NCBI GenBank assembly: GCA_016934225.1
Contig: JAFGTH010000179.1
Coordinates: 1 to 9,456, forward strand
Reading direction: 5' to 3'
From: Lentisphaerota bacterium
GTDB lineage: Bacteria > Verrucomicrobiota > Kiritimatiellia > UBA8416 > JAFGTH01
DNA: 9,456 nt
Every line of letters starts with the position of its first letter. The first letter of the stretch is position 1. Of the stretch, positions 1 through 6,512 are shown one piece after another. Both the position numbers and the translations under genes were made by a program. The notes beneath the pieces are model-generated. The model saw only the letters and a list, made by a program, of their open reading frames with translations. It was not told the DNA's origin and made no database searches.

Positions 1-669
1 ATCGCAGAGCCGTATCTTGACTCTCAAATCTTCTTCCACCTCTTCAGATATTCGCATTAATTCTTCCACGTAAGGAATCACGAAACCGTTTATATCCGCG
101 CGCGTGATATCTTCCAGATGGCAGCGCGGCTTGATCCCTTTTGAGATGGCCTCTTTAACAAGGCCGGTGTAATAGTCGAACGCTTTTTTTCTGTCCATCT
201 TCAGTTTCATAAAAATGTGATAATCGGAACAGGATGTCAGCATACCGGTCTCTTTTAAACCGGCTTTGGACACCAGACTTAAATCTCCTTCGTCAGCCCT
301 GATCCAGCCGGTAATTTCCGGGAAGCGATATCCTCGTTCCATGCACTTGTCTACAGCTGCACGGTCTTTATGGTTGTACAGGAAGAACTCTGTTTGCCTG
401 ATTATGCCGTTGGGACCGCTCAGTTTGGAGAGCAGGTCAAAAAGTTCGGTGATTTGGTTGACCGTATATGGCGGACGTGCCTGTTGTCCGTCGCGGAACG
501 TCGTGTCGGTTATAAAAATATCTCGCCGCTTGATGTCTTGGGGCGATATTTTATAGATCTGGCCGTCGAATTCTTCATGAATCGGACCATCAAACATTAT
601 GCGTGGCGGTAAATCATGCGGGAACATATTAGTAAACAGCATGGGTTCTGACACTTCGCTTATTTTCAT
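1..669 (-). CDS. DRE-TIM metallolyase (HMGL-like; isopropylmalate/homocitrate synthase-type), 3' end cut by window
   Basis: The first 223 codons are present, reading leftwards from ATG at 669-667; the gene continues past position 1. I translated it from the reverse complement. After about 50 N-terminal residues comes the signature DTTFRDGQQ (residues 55-63), the TIM-barrel strand-1 motif of the HMGL-like/DRE-TIM metallolyases. R59 and D60 match the catalytic Arg and the metal-binding Asp of LeuA-type synthases, whose usual motif is DTTLRDGEQ; here Gln replaces the Glu. Later segments (RQTEFFLY, PEITGWIRA, SCSDYHIF, CHLEDITRAD, KIRLCD) fit a subgroup usually labelled 2-isopropylmalate or homocitrate synthase-like. 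Family members join an acyl-CoA to an alpha-keto acid or cleave such products; the substrate cannot be told from this half. A GGGAG ribosome site precedes the ATG by about 10 nt. It is divergent from pta, which handles acetyl-CoA, so an acetyl-CoA-consuming role is plausible inference. The barrel's C-terminal half and any regulatory domain are not visible. Confidence 0.86.
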   Translation of the reverse strand, partial: MKISEVSEPMLFTNMFPHDLPPRIMFDGPIHEEFDGQIYKISPQDIKRRDIFITDTTFRDGQQARPPYTVNQITELFDLLSKLSGPNGIIRQTEFFLYNHKDRAAVDKCMERGYRFPEITGWIRADEGDLSLVSKAGLKETGMLTSCSDYHIFMKLKMDRKKAFDYYTGLVKEAISKGIKPRCHLEDITRADINGFVIPYVEELMRISEEVEEDLRVKIRLCD

Positions 670-752
670 TATCAACAGTCTCCCAAATCATTTATCTGCG
701 GTTTGCAAGGTTCTGATCCTATTGAACTAAGCCACATAAATCCATCTCTATT

Positions 753-782
753 TTAAGATTTCCAAGCTCAGGCCTATACAAT
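753..782 (+). promoter_or_regulatory. candidate sigma70-like promoter upstream of pta-ackA
   Basis: TTAAGA (753-758) and TACAAT (777-782) are separated by 18 bp, matching 4/6 and 5/6 of the TTGACA/TATAAT consensus. The start point would fall near 789, leaving a leader of about 160 nt before the pta ATG. The -10 element overlaps the palindrome at 779-790, which would place a bound protein over the promoter. This is read by eye only; the organism's sigma-factor preference is unknown, and Bacteroidota-type promoters would look different. Confidence 0.3.
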
Positions 783-790
783 AGCTATTG
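779..790. promoter_or_regulatory. perfect 12-bp palindrome CAATAGCTATTG, possible operator
   Basis: CAATAGCTATTG equals its own reverse complement. It lies about midway between the divergent HMGL-like gene and pta, overlapping the 3' end of a TACAAT -10-like element. A dimeric regulator at such a site could control one or both divergent genes. The symmetry is a direct observation; the operator role is inference, and a 12-bp palindrome can occur by chance. Confidence 0.35.
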
Positions 791-819
791 GTTGTTGAGC
801 GCCGAATATATGCAACAGG

Positions 820-870
820 ATCGAAACCGCAGGGCGAAAATCGAAATTGCAAACTGCGCATCGAAAAGGC
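820..870 (+). repeat. three direct repeats ATCGAAANNGC at 20-bp spacing
   Basis: ATCGAAA followed by two variable bases and GC starts at 820, 840 and 860, an exact 20-bp period of about two helical turns. The variable pairs are CC, TT and AG. The array ends directly before TTGATA (871-876), a possible -35 element of pta. Such phased direct repeats are typical of cooperative transcription-factor sites. A further AGGATCGAAA, identical over 10 bases to 817-826, lies at 7642-7651 in front of the malic enzyme gene. No regulator is encoded in the window, so the binding protein is unknown. Confidence 0.55.
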
Positions 871-899
871 TTGATACGTTTCCCGTTCATAGCTAACCT
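871..899 (+). promoter_or_regulatory. second candidate promoter for pta-ackA
   Basis: TTGATA (871-876) is followed after 17 bp by TAACCT (894-899). The -35 matches 5/6 and the -10 only 3/6, so an activator might be needed; the adjoining ATCGAAA repeats end immediately upstream of the -35, where class II activators bind. A TATAAA at 915-920 is another possible -10 but has no good partner. The evidence is pattern only. Confidence 0.28.
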
Positions 900-951
900 T
901 TCAATCTGCGTCTTTATAAATCCCGCAAGGCGTATCTTGGGAGTTACATAT

Positions 952-1941
952 ATGGATCTGATTGATAGTTTTATTGAAAAAGCGAGTAAACATCCGGCCA
1001 GAATTGTTTATCCTGAAGGCGGCGACGAACGAATTGTAGTGGCGGCATGCAAAGCCGGGACGATGGGAATAGCCGAACCAATTATTCTTGGCGATCCTGA
1101 GGAAGTTCAAAAGATTGCGACCGAAAAAAACGTATCGTTGGACAAAGTCAGAATTATTTCACCTGCCACAGACGAAGCAGCTTTGAACAAATATGCCGAG
1201 ATTTATGCAGCTGACCGTGGTGTGAAAGTAGGTGTTGGCAGGAAACTTGTGAAGAAGCCGTTATCATTTGGCGGAATGATGGTGAAGAACGGCGATGCGG
1301 ACGGTATGGTTGCGGGTGTGGCAAGCGCAACTGCGTCGGTCATACAGGCTGCCGCTTTGACTGTCGGTTTCCAAAAAGGGTTGGCCACTCCTTCCAGTTT
1401 CTTCATCATGATTGTGCCGGTATTTGAAGGCGAAAAAGACAAACTGTTTGTTTTCGCCGATTGCGCTGTGAATATTCAGCCCAATGCACGCCAGCTGGCC
1501 GATATAGGCGTGGCATCGGGCACAAATGCCAGAACGTTACTCGGTATGGATCCCAAAATTGCATTTCTTTCTTTCTCCACAAAGGGTAGCGCAAGTCATG
1601 CAGATGTGGACAAGGTGATTAAAGCGTTTGAGATTGCGAAGGAAACGGCCCCGGATCTTGAAATAGACGGGGAATTACAGGCAGATGCGGCGATAGTCGC
1701 GCGGGTCGCCGCCAAAAAGGTTAAAGAAAGCGCCGTTGCAGGCAAGGCAAATGTGCTGATTTTCCCTGATCTCGATTCGGCAAATATGTGCTACAAACTC
1801 GTGCAGTATCTTGCTGGCGCCAAGGCTGTCGGGCCTATACTTCAGGGATTTGCCAAGCCTGTCAATGACATGTCGCGCGGCGCTTCCGTGGCCGACTTGA
1901 TTGGCGTTACGGCCATTACCGTAATTCAAGCCGGCAACTAA
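952..1941 (+). CDS. pta: phosphate acetyltransferase (phosphotransacetylase)
   Basis: The product interconverts acetyl-CoA plus phosphate and acetyl phosphate plus CoA (EC 2.3.1.8) in the cytoplasm. It is 329 residues, the size of the single-domain Pta class (about 320-340), without the N-terminal DRTGG/AAA-like region of long enterobacterial Pta. Visible family landmarks are PEGGDERIV near the N-terminus (from 21), SFSTKGSASH (207-216), GELQADAA, and the C-terminal block with S308, R309 and D315, which align with the Ser-Arg-Asp active-site residues described for the Methanosarcina thermophila enzyme (309, 310, 316). The reading frame is open back to 847, but ATG 952 is chosen because GGGAG (939-943) lies 8 nt before it and the family begins here. 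ackA follows after 14 nt, so the pair is almost certainly one operon. Upstream repeats and a palindrome suggest regulated expression. Confidence 0.97.
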   Translation: MDLIDSFIEKASKHPARIVYPEGGDERIVVAACKAGTMGIAEPIILGDPEEVQKIATEKNVSLDKVRIISPATDEAALNKYAEIYAADRGVKVGVGRKLVKKPLSFGGMMVKNGDADGMVAGVASATASVIQAAALTVGFQKGLATPSSFFIMIVPVFEGEKDKLFVFADCAVNIQPNARQLADIGVASGTNARTLLGMDPKIAFLSFSTKGSASHADVDKVIKAFEIAKETAPDLEIDGELQADAAIVARVAAKKVKESAVAGKANVLIFPDLDSANMCYKLVQYLAGAKAVGPILQGFAKPVNDMSRGASVADLIGVTAITVIQAGN

Positions 1942-1955
1942 CAGGGAATCAATAG

Positions 1956-3158
1956 ATGAAGATACTCGTTTTCAACTGCGGCAGTTCATCCATCAAGTAT
2001 CAATTGTTCGAGATGCCGGACGGTACAATTTGCGCGAAAGGATTAGTACAGCGAATTGGGGAAAAACATTCGGAAGCTTTTCAGAAATGTGGTGATGCCG
2101 AAATCAGGAGCGATGAGCTTATCGAGAACCATCAACATGGCCTGCAAGTCATAAGGAAAATGCTGACCGATCCGGACAAGGGGCCGATCAAGTCCATGTC
2201 GGAGATCGCAGCGTGTGGTCATCGGGTTGTCCATGGCGGTGAGAGTTTCACCGGATCAATGGAAGTGGACGATGAAGTTGAGAAAGTTATTGAAAACTAT
2301 AGCGATCTTGCGCCTTTGCACAATCCGCCGAACTTGACAGGAATTCGCGAAGCAAAAAAAACGCTTGGCGATAAGATACCACAGATCGCGTGTTTTGATA
2401 CCGCTTTTCATCAGACGATACCCAATGTCGCGTACCTTTACGGACTGCCCTACGATATGTACGAGAAATACAAGATCCGGCGTTACGGTTTTCACGGTAC
2501 GTCCCATAGATATGTGGCTCGTCGAGCCGCGAAACTGATGAACATGGACAAATACGACGCTGATCTCATAACGTGCCATCTCGGTAACGGATGTTCTATA
2601 GCGGCCGTTAAAGCCGGCAAATCAATTGACACGAGCATGGGACTAACGCCGCTTGAAGGTGTTATGATGGGCACACGCACGGGCGATTTTGATCCGGCCA
2701 TTATTTTTTATTTGAACCGAAAGGGCTATTCTTCGGAAGATCTGGACAAAATCTTCAATAAGAAATCCGGCTTACTTGGTTTATCGGGAATTTCGAACGA
2801 TGTCCGCGACCTTGAGGCAAAAGCCGAGTCGGGTGACACAAGGGCGCGATTGGCGCTTGACGTCTTTGCGTACAGAATCCGCAAGTATATCGGCGCATAT
2901 CTCGCCGTGCTCAATGGATGTCACGGCATAGTCTTCACCGGTGGCATAGGTGAAAACGAAGCCAAAATGCGATGCCGTATTGTGGAGAATATGGAAAATC
3001 TTGGGATAAGATTGGATGATAAGAAAAACGCATCTATTCGCGGAACAGAAGGCAGTATTGAAGCCGATAATTCGAAGATCAGACTTCTGGTCGTTCCAAC
3101 GGACGAGGAAGGGGCAATCGCCAACGATACATACAATATCGTTAGCGGTGGCAAATGA
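1956..3158 (+). CDS. ackA: acetate kinase
   Basis: The enzyme transfers phosphate from acetyl phosphate to ADP, giving acetate and ATP (EC 2.7.2.1), and completes the Pta-AckA pathway. It is 400 residues, the normal family length. Both ASKHA-fold signatures are present: NCGSSSIK at 7-14 and RRYGFHGTSHRYV at 175-187. Residues equivalent to the catalytic and binding set of the M. thermophila enzyme fall at nearly the same numbers: N7, R90, D148, H180, R241 and E384. LGNGCS (209-214), GTRTGDFDP (239-247) and FTGGIGENE form the nucleotide-binding part. AGGGA (1943-1947) sits 8 nt before the ATG and there is only a 14-nt gap after pta, so the two are co-transcribed and probably translationally linked. 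Nothing is truncated or missing. Confidence 0.98.
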   Translation: MKILVFNCGSSSIKYQLFEMPDGTICAKGLVQRIGEKHSEAFQKCGDAEIRSDELIENHQHGLQVIRKMLTDPDKGPIKSMSEIAACGHRVVHGGESFTGSMEVDDEVEKVIENYSDLAPLHNPPNLTGIREAKKTLGDKIPQIACFDTAFHQTIPNVAYLYGLPYDMYEKYKIRRYGFHGTSHRYVARRAAKLMNMDKYDADLITCHLGNGCSIAAVKAGKSIDTSMGLTPLEGVMMGTRTGDFDPAIIFYLNRKGYSSEDLDKIFNKKSGLLGLSGISNDVRDLEAKAESGDTRARLALDVFAYRIRKYIGAYLAVLNGCHGIVFTGGIGENEAKMRCRIVENMENLGIRLDDKKNASIRGTEGSIEADNSKIRLLVVPTDEEGAIANDTYNIVSGGK

Positions 3159-3178
3159 GAAGCGAATGCGGAGGCGTT

Positions 3179-3226
3179 ATGTGCGCGCCGGACAATAATC
3201 CTGCGCTAAACAAGTTCATATTATAA
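3179..3226 (+). other. possible 15-codon leader peptide before the ACP gene
   Basis: GGAGG (3170-3174) is followed after 4 nt by ATG, 15 codons (MCAPDNNPALNKFIL) and TAA, ending a few bases before the ACP ribosome site. The spacing is short but the Shine-Dalgarno core is strong. A modest hairpin lies inside it: GCGC (3185-3188) and GGA (3190-3192) pair with TCC (3199-3201) and GCGC (3203-3206) around a 6-nt loop. It could be a translated leader, or chance. No T-run follows, so it is not a plain terminator. Confidence 0.2.
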
Positions 3227-3241
3227 AAAAGGAGAACGGTA

Positions 3242-3484
3242 ATGTCGGACACAATAGACAGGATAAAAAAAGTCACTGCAGAACTTCTGAAAATAGACGC
3301 AGGCAAGATCACGGAGGGTTCGCGATTTGTTGAAGATCTTGGGGCGGAATCAATTCAGTCAGTTGAACTGGTGGCTGCCTTTGAAGAGGAATTTGATATT
3401 GAAATGGATGAAGATGCTGCATTAGGTGTTAAGACGGTTGGAGATGCCGCAGCGTTCATCAACAAGGTACTTGCCGAAAAATAA
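3242..3484 (+). CDS. acyl carrier protein (stand-alone, GAESIQS type)
   Basis: An 80-residue acidic, helical protein with the ACP fold: helix 1 at about 2-17, the phosphopantetheine site DLGAESIQSVEL (32-43), an acidic helix 2 (EEEFDIEMDED) and the closing TVGDAAAFI. S37 is the expected 4'-phosphopantetheine attachment site; the canonical housekeeping motif is DSL, here ESI. The cofactor would be added by a phosphopantetheinyl transferase, which is not in the window. A strong AAGGAGA (3229-3235) lies about 6 nt before the ATG. There is no ketoacyl synthase, malonyl transferase or other fab gene nearby, unlike a typical housekeeping acpP locus, so this may be a dedicated carrier. It sits 83 nt after ackA and about 97 nt before the DUF4954 gene. 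I am confident it is an ACP but not which pathway it serves. Confidence 0.93.
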   Translation: MSDTIDRIKKVTAELLKIDAGKITEGSRFVEDLGAESIQSVELVAAFEEEFDIEMDEDAALGVKTVGDAAAFINKVLAEK

Positions 3485-3487
3485 GTG

Positions 3488-3514
3488 TGCCCGTTATCCG
3501 GCAGCCTTTTATTT
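3488..3514 (+). terminator. weak hairpin plus T-rich tract after the ACP gene
   Basis: TGCC (3488-3491) can pair with GGCA (3500-3503) around an 8-nt loop, followed by GCC and TTTTATTT (3507-3514). The 4-bp stem is short for an intrinsic terminator and is separated from the T tract by three bases. At best it would attenuate transcription between the ACP and DUF4954 genes. Confidence 0.2.
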
Positions 3515-3581
3515 GGACGTCGGGAAATATAGGGACAAAGCATTTTCGGCTCCGACGCAAAAATACAGGAGCAAGAGTTCT

Positions 3582-5543
3582 GTGGGTAAAACGAAATTCG
3601 AACCGATCGCACAGAGTGATATAGAGATTCTGAAGAAAAACAGGTGTTTATCCTCAGACTGGAGCAAGGTCGTGGTGGCGGACGGTTTTGATGCGTCACG
3701 TGTTTCATTGTCTGTATTCGAAGGCGATGTGGCAATTGGAAGTCTGAGCGGTGATGTGCTGATGCCGGAAGGCAGCAGATGCAACGCAATGATCCGCAAT
3801 GCTAATTTGAAGAATGTCAGCATAGGAGACAATTGTGTCATTTGTAATGTTAATGGTTGGTTGACGAACCTTGATATTGCCGATGATGTAGTGATTGAAA
3901 ACGTTGGCACGGTGGCATGCGTTGGCGAAACGTGTTTCGGTAACGGTCATGAAATCACCGTGCAGAACGAAGGCGGTGGCAGGGAAATCAAAATTACCGC
4001 CGAAACCAGCGCTCAAATCGCATATATGATGGCGTTTTACAGAAACAAACCGGAACTGATTGCCAAATTGAACAATATGGCTGATGCCTATGCGGAGACT
4101 GCAAAGCGCGTACGCGCATTCATTGCAAAAGGCGCGAGAATTCTGAACTGCAGCGAGATAATCAACGTATTTGTCGGCGAAGCGGCGATAATAAATGGCG
4201 TTCAGTCGCTCAGAAACGGGACTATTGTCTCATCATTAAAAGCGCCGACTACTGTCGGTAGTGGTGTTATTGCGCATGATTTCATCATACAACAGGGAGC
4301 AAGCGTTAAGGACGGTGCGATGGTTTGTGCGAGTTTGGTGGGCGAAGCAACTAAAATAGGCAAACAGTTTTCTGCGGAAAACTCTGTTTTTTTTGCAAAT
4401 TCCGAAGGGTTTCATTCGGAAGTATGTTCGGTGTTCGCCGGACCTTACACAGTTACGCATCACAGGTCCACGTTGTTGATTGCGGGACTGTTTTCCTTCT
4501 ACAATGCGGGGAGCGGGACAAACCAGTCCAATCATATGTATAAACTTGGTCCATTGCATCAGGGCATACTTGAGCGAGGGTGTAAGACCGGGTCTTTTTC
4601 GTACCTGCTCTGGCCATCCCGTATTGGAGCGTTCACTGCGGTGATTGGGAAGCACTACGCTAATTTTGATACTTCCGATCTCCCGTTTTCATACATAACC
4701 GAAGAACACGGCAAAACCACAATCGTGCCGGCAATGAACTTCTTTACGGTCGGCACAATGCGTGATGGTGAGAAATGGCCGGCGCGCGACCGTCGCAAGA
4801 ATGGCAGAAAACTGGACCAGATTAACTTCGAAGTGCTGTCTCCATATACCGCTCAGAAAATGATCAGGGGCCGACAGATTCTTGCCAGGCTTCTCGAGGA
4901 ATCCGAGAAAGGGCAGGAGTACGTAATATACCGGGGAATTCATATCAAGCGTTTGTTGCTCAAGACCTGCAGCCGATACTACAAACTCGCGTTGGACAAA
5001 TATTTCGGCGATGTGCTCATGACAAAACTTGAAAAAAATCCCGATGCGGATGCTCTTGCGCTGATGAAAGCAAGCGGAACCGACGACGAATGGCTCGATG
5101 TCTGCGGTCTGATATGTCCGCGGAATTCAGTGAATGCTCTCGTTGATAGTATAGTAGCCGGTAAAGTCAAATCTTTCTCTGAAATGTACGATGCTTTCAG
5201 CGCAATACACGCGGCTTATGCGGACAACGAATGGAGTTGGTTCCTGGCAAATTATGTCAAAGTCACGGGGCGAAATGCTTCGAGCGAAAATCTTGACGGA
5301 TTGAAGGAATTCATAAACGCATGGAAGGCCTCATCCTTGAAGTTGCTTAATATGGTAAAAAGTGATGCTGAAAAAGAGTTTGATGAGACTGTAAAAACGG
5401 GATTTGGAATTGACGGCGACAAGGATGCCGATTTTGTCGCTGTCCGCGGCGAATTTGAGAGCAACAAATTTGTGAACAAATTGGATAGAGATGCGGAAGT
5501 GGTTGAAAAGCGATATGTAGATATTATGAAACGTATTGCGTAG
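3582..5543 (+). CDS. DUF4954 family protein with left-handed beta-helix (hexapeptide-repeat) domain
   Basis: The product is 653 residues from a GTG start. The frame is open back to 3426 inside the ACP gene, but GTG 3582 is preferred: AGGAG (3567-3571) lies 10 nt upstream, and the protein then begins GKTKFEPIAQSDIEIL, about where DUF4954 homologues begin. Residues about 40-290 show irregular isoleucine/valine-rich hexapeptide turns (IGDNCVI, IADDVVI, CFGNGHEITV), typical of a left-handed beta-helix as in LpxA or GlmU. The most conserved block follows: FAGPYTVTHHRSTLL from 285, NAGSGTNQSNHMYKLG from 308, WPSRIGAF, and KWPARDRRK from 398. H293, H294, H318 and H326 are candidate active-site residues. 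Beyond about 420 (QKMIRGRQIL at 425 on) the protein looks alpha-helical and charged. No signal peptide or membrane segment is seen, so it should be cytoplasmic. Its function is not established; the fold suggests a sugar nucleotidyl- or acyltransferase-like enzyme, and flanking ACP and nagB genes would suit an amino-sugar substrate (inference). Confidence 0.9.
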   Translation: MGKTKFEPIAQSDIEILKKNRCLSSDWSKVVVADGFDASRVSLSVFEGDVAIGSLSGDVLMPEGSRCNAMIRNANLKNVSIGDNCVICNVNGWLTNLDIADDVVIENVGTVACVGETCFGNGHEITVQNEGGGREIKITAETSAQIAYMMAFYRNKPELIAKLNNMADAYAETAKRVRAFIAKGARILNCSEIINVFVGEAAIINGVQSLRNGTIVSSLKAPTTVGSGVIAHDFIIQQGASVKDGAMVCASLVGEATKIGKQFSAENSVFFANSEGFHSEVCSVFAGPYTVTHHRSTLLIAGLFSFYNAGSGTNQSNHMYKLGPLHQGILERGCKTGSFSYLLWPSRIGAFTAVIGKHYANFDTSDLPFSYITEEHGKTTIVPAMNFFTVGTMRDGEKWPARDRRKNGRKLDQINFEVLSPYTAQKMIRGRQILARLLEESEKGQEYVIYRGIHIKRLLLKTCSRYYKLALDKYFGDVLMTKLEKNPDADALALMKASGTDDEWLDVCGLICPRNSVNALVDSIVAGKVKSFSEMYDAFSAIHAAYADNEWSWFLANYVKVTGRNASSENLDGLKEFINAWKASSLKLLNMVKSDAEKEFDETVKTGFGIDGDKDADFVAVRGEFESNKFVNKLDRDAEVVEKRYVDIMKRIA

Positions 5544-5600
5544 AAAAGAGTACAGATAATCAGCTAAACAACCGACGGTAAAAAAGAAGGAGTAATAACG

Positions 5601-6407
5601 ATGCGATTAGTAATTCAACCTGATTATGACGCGATGAGTAAATGGACGGCAGCGCATATTGCCAAGGCAATTAAGAAAGCCGGTCCGACAGAAAAGAAAC
5701 CCTTTGTTTTAGGACTTCCAACCGGTTCTTCTCCTGTTGGCACGTATAAAGAATTGATCAGAATGTGTAAGGCACGAAAGGTTTCATTTAAAAACGTTGT
5801 GACGTTCAACATGGACGAGTATGTGGGAATTCCGGAAAAGCATCCTGAGAGCTATCACTCATTTATGTGGAAACATTTGTTCAAGCATATCGACATACCC
5901 AAGGGTAATGTAAACATCCTAAACGGTAACGCCAGAAATCTTCAGAAGGAATGCATGGCATACGAAGAAAAGATTGCAAATTACGGCGGCATTGATCTGT
6001 TCCTTGGCGGCATCGGGCCTGATGGTCATCTGGCATTTAACGAGCCTGGTTCTTCGTTGACATCCAAAACCAGGGTCAAAACTCTAACGTATGATACAAT
6101 TATCGCCAACTCGCGCTTCTTTGGAGGTGATATCGGCAAAGTGCCAAAACTTGCGTTGACCGTTGGTGTCGGCACGGTTATCGCTGCGAGGGAAGTTGTA
6201 CTCGTGGTGAATGGTCATAACAAAGCGCGCGCGTTGCAGAAGATTGTTGAAGATGGAGTGAATCACATGTGGACGGCTTCGGTGCTTCAACTGCATCCTT
6301 GCGCGATTATTGTGTGCGATGAAGACGCAACGGACGAATTGAAGGTCGCGACAGCTAAATATTTCAAGGATATCGAGAAAAAGAATCTTAATTCTTCGAA
6401 GGCATAG
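5601..6407 (+). CDS. nagB: glucosamine-6-phosphate deaminase
   Basis: The enzyme converts glucosamine-6-phosphate to fructose-6-phosphate and ammonia (EC 3.5.99.6), the last step that brings amino sugars into glycolysis. It is 268 residues, against 266 in E. coli, and numbering is nearly identical: catalytic D72 in NMDEYVG, D141 and H143 in GPDGHLAFNEPG, and E148. PTGSSPVG (40-47) is the phosphate-binding loop. R158 and K160, which form part of the GlcNAc-6-phosphate allosteric site in the E. coli hexamer, are kept, so allosteric activation is plausible. AAGGAG (5587-5592) lies 8 nt before the ATG. No nagA, transporter or NagC-type repressor gene is within the window, so deacetylation and uptake must be encoded elsewhere. 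It sits 57 nt after the DUF4954 gene. Confidence 0.97.
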   Translation: MRLVIQPDYDAMSKWTAAHIAKAIKKAGPTEKKPFVLGLPTGSSPVGTYKELIRMCKARKVSFKNVVTFNMDEYVGIPEKHPESYHSFMWKHLFKHIDIPKGNVNILNGNARNLQKECMAYEEKIANYGGIDLFLGGIGPDGHLAFNEPGSSLTSKTRVKTLTYDTIIANSRFFGGDIGKVPKLALTVGVGTVIAAREVVLVVNGHNKARALQKIVEDGVNHMWTASVLQLHPCAIIVCDEDATDELKVATAKYFKDIEKKNLNSSKA

Positions 6408-6512
6408 CACAGCTCGGTAAGTGTTTCGCCGACATGTACGCGATGAAGATTCTGTTTATGCGCAGGCTTGGGAAACGATTTGTTTGACTGATCGAATCGA
6501 GGTGTTCAGGCT

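Noticed and set aside
266..612. Plus-strand open frames of 96 and 80 codons
   Set aside because: They are antisense to the HMGL-like coding sequence, whose conserved motifs run without break through this stretch.
847..951. N-terminal extension of Pta to the ATG at 847
   Set aside because: There is no ribosome site there, the extra 35 residues are not part of the family, and the region carries the promoter-like repeats.
3355..3910. Two minus-strand open frames (144 and 133 codons) across the ACP/DUF4954 junction
   Set aside because: Both lie opposite well-supported genes, overlap each other, and give low-complexity products with no family features.
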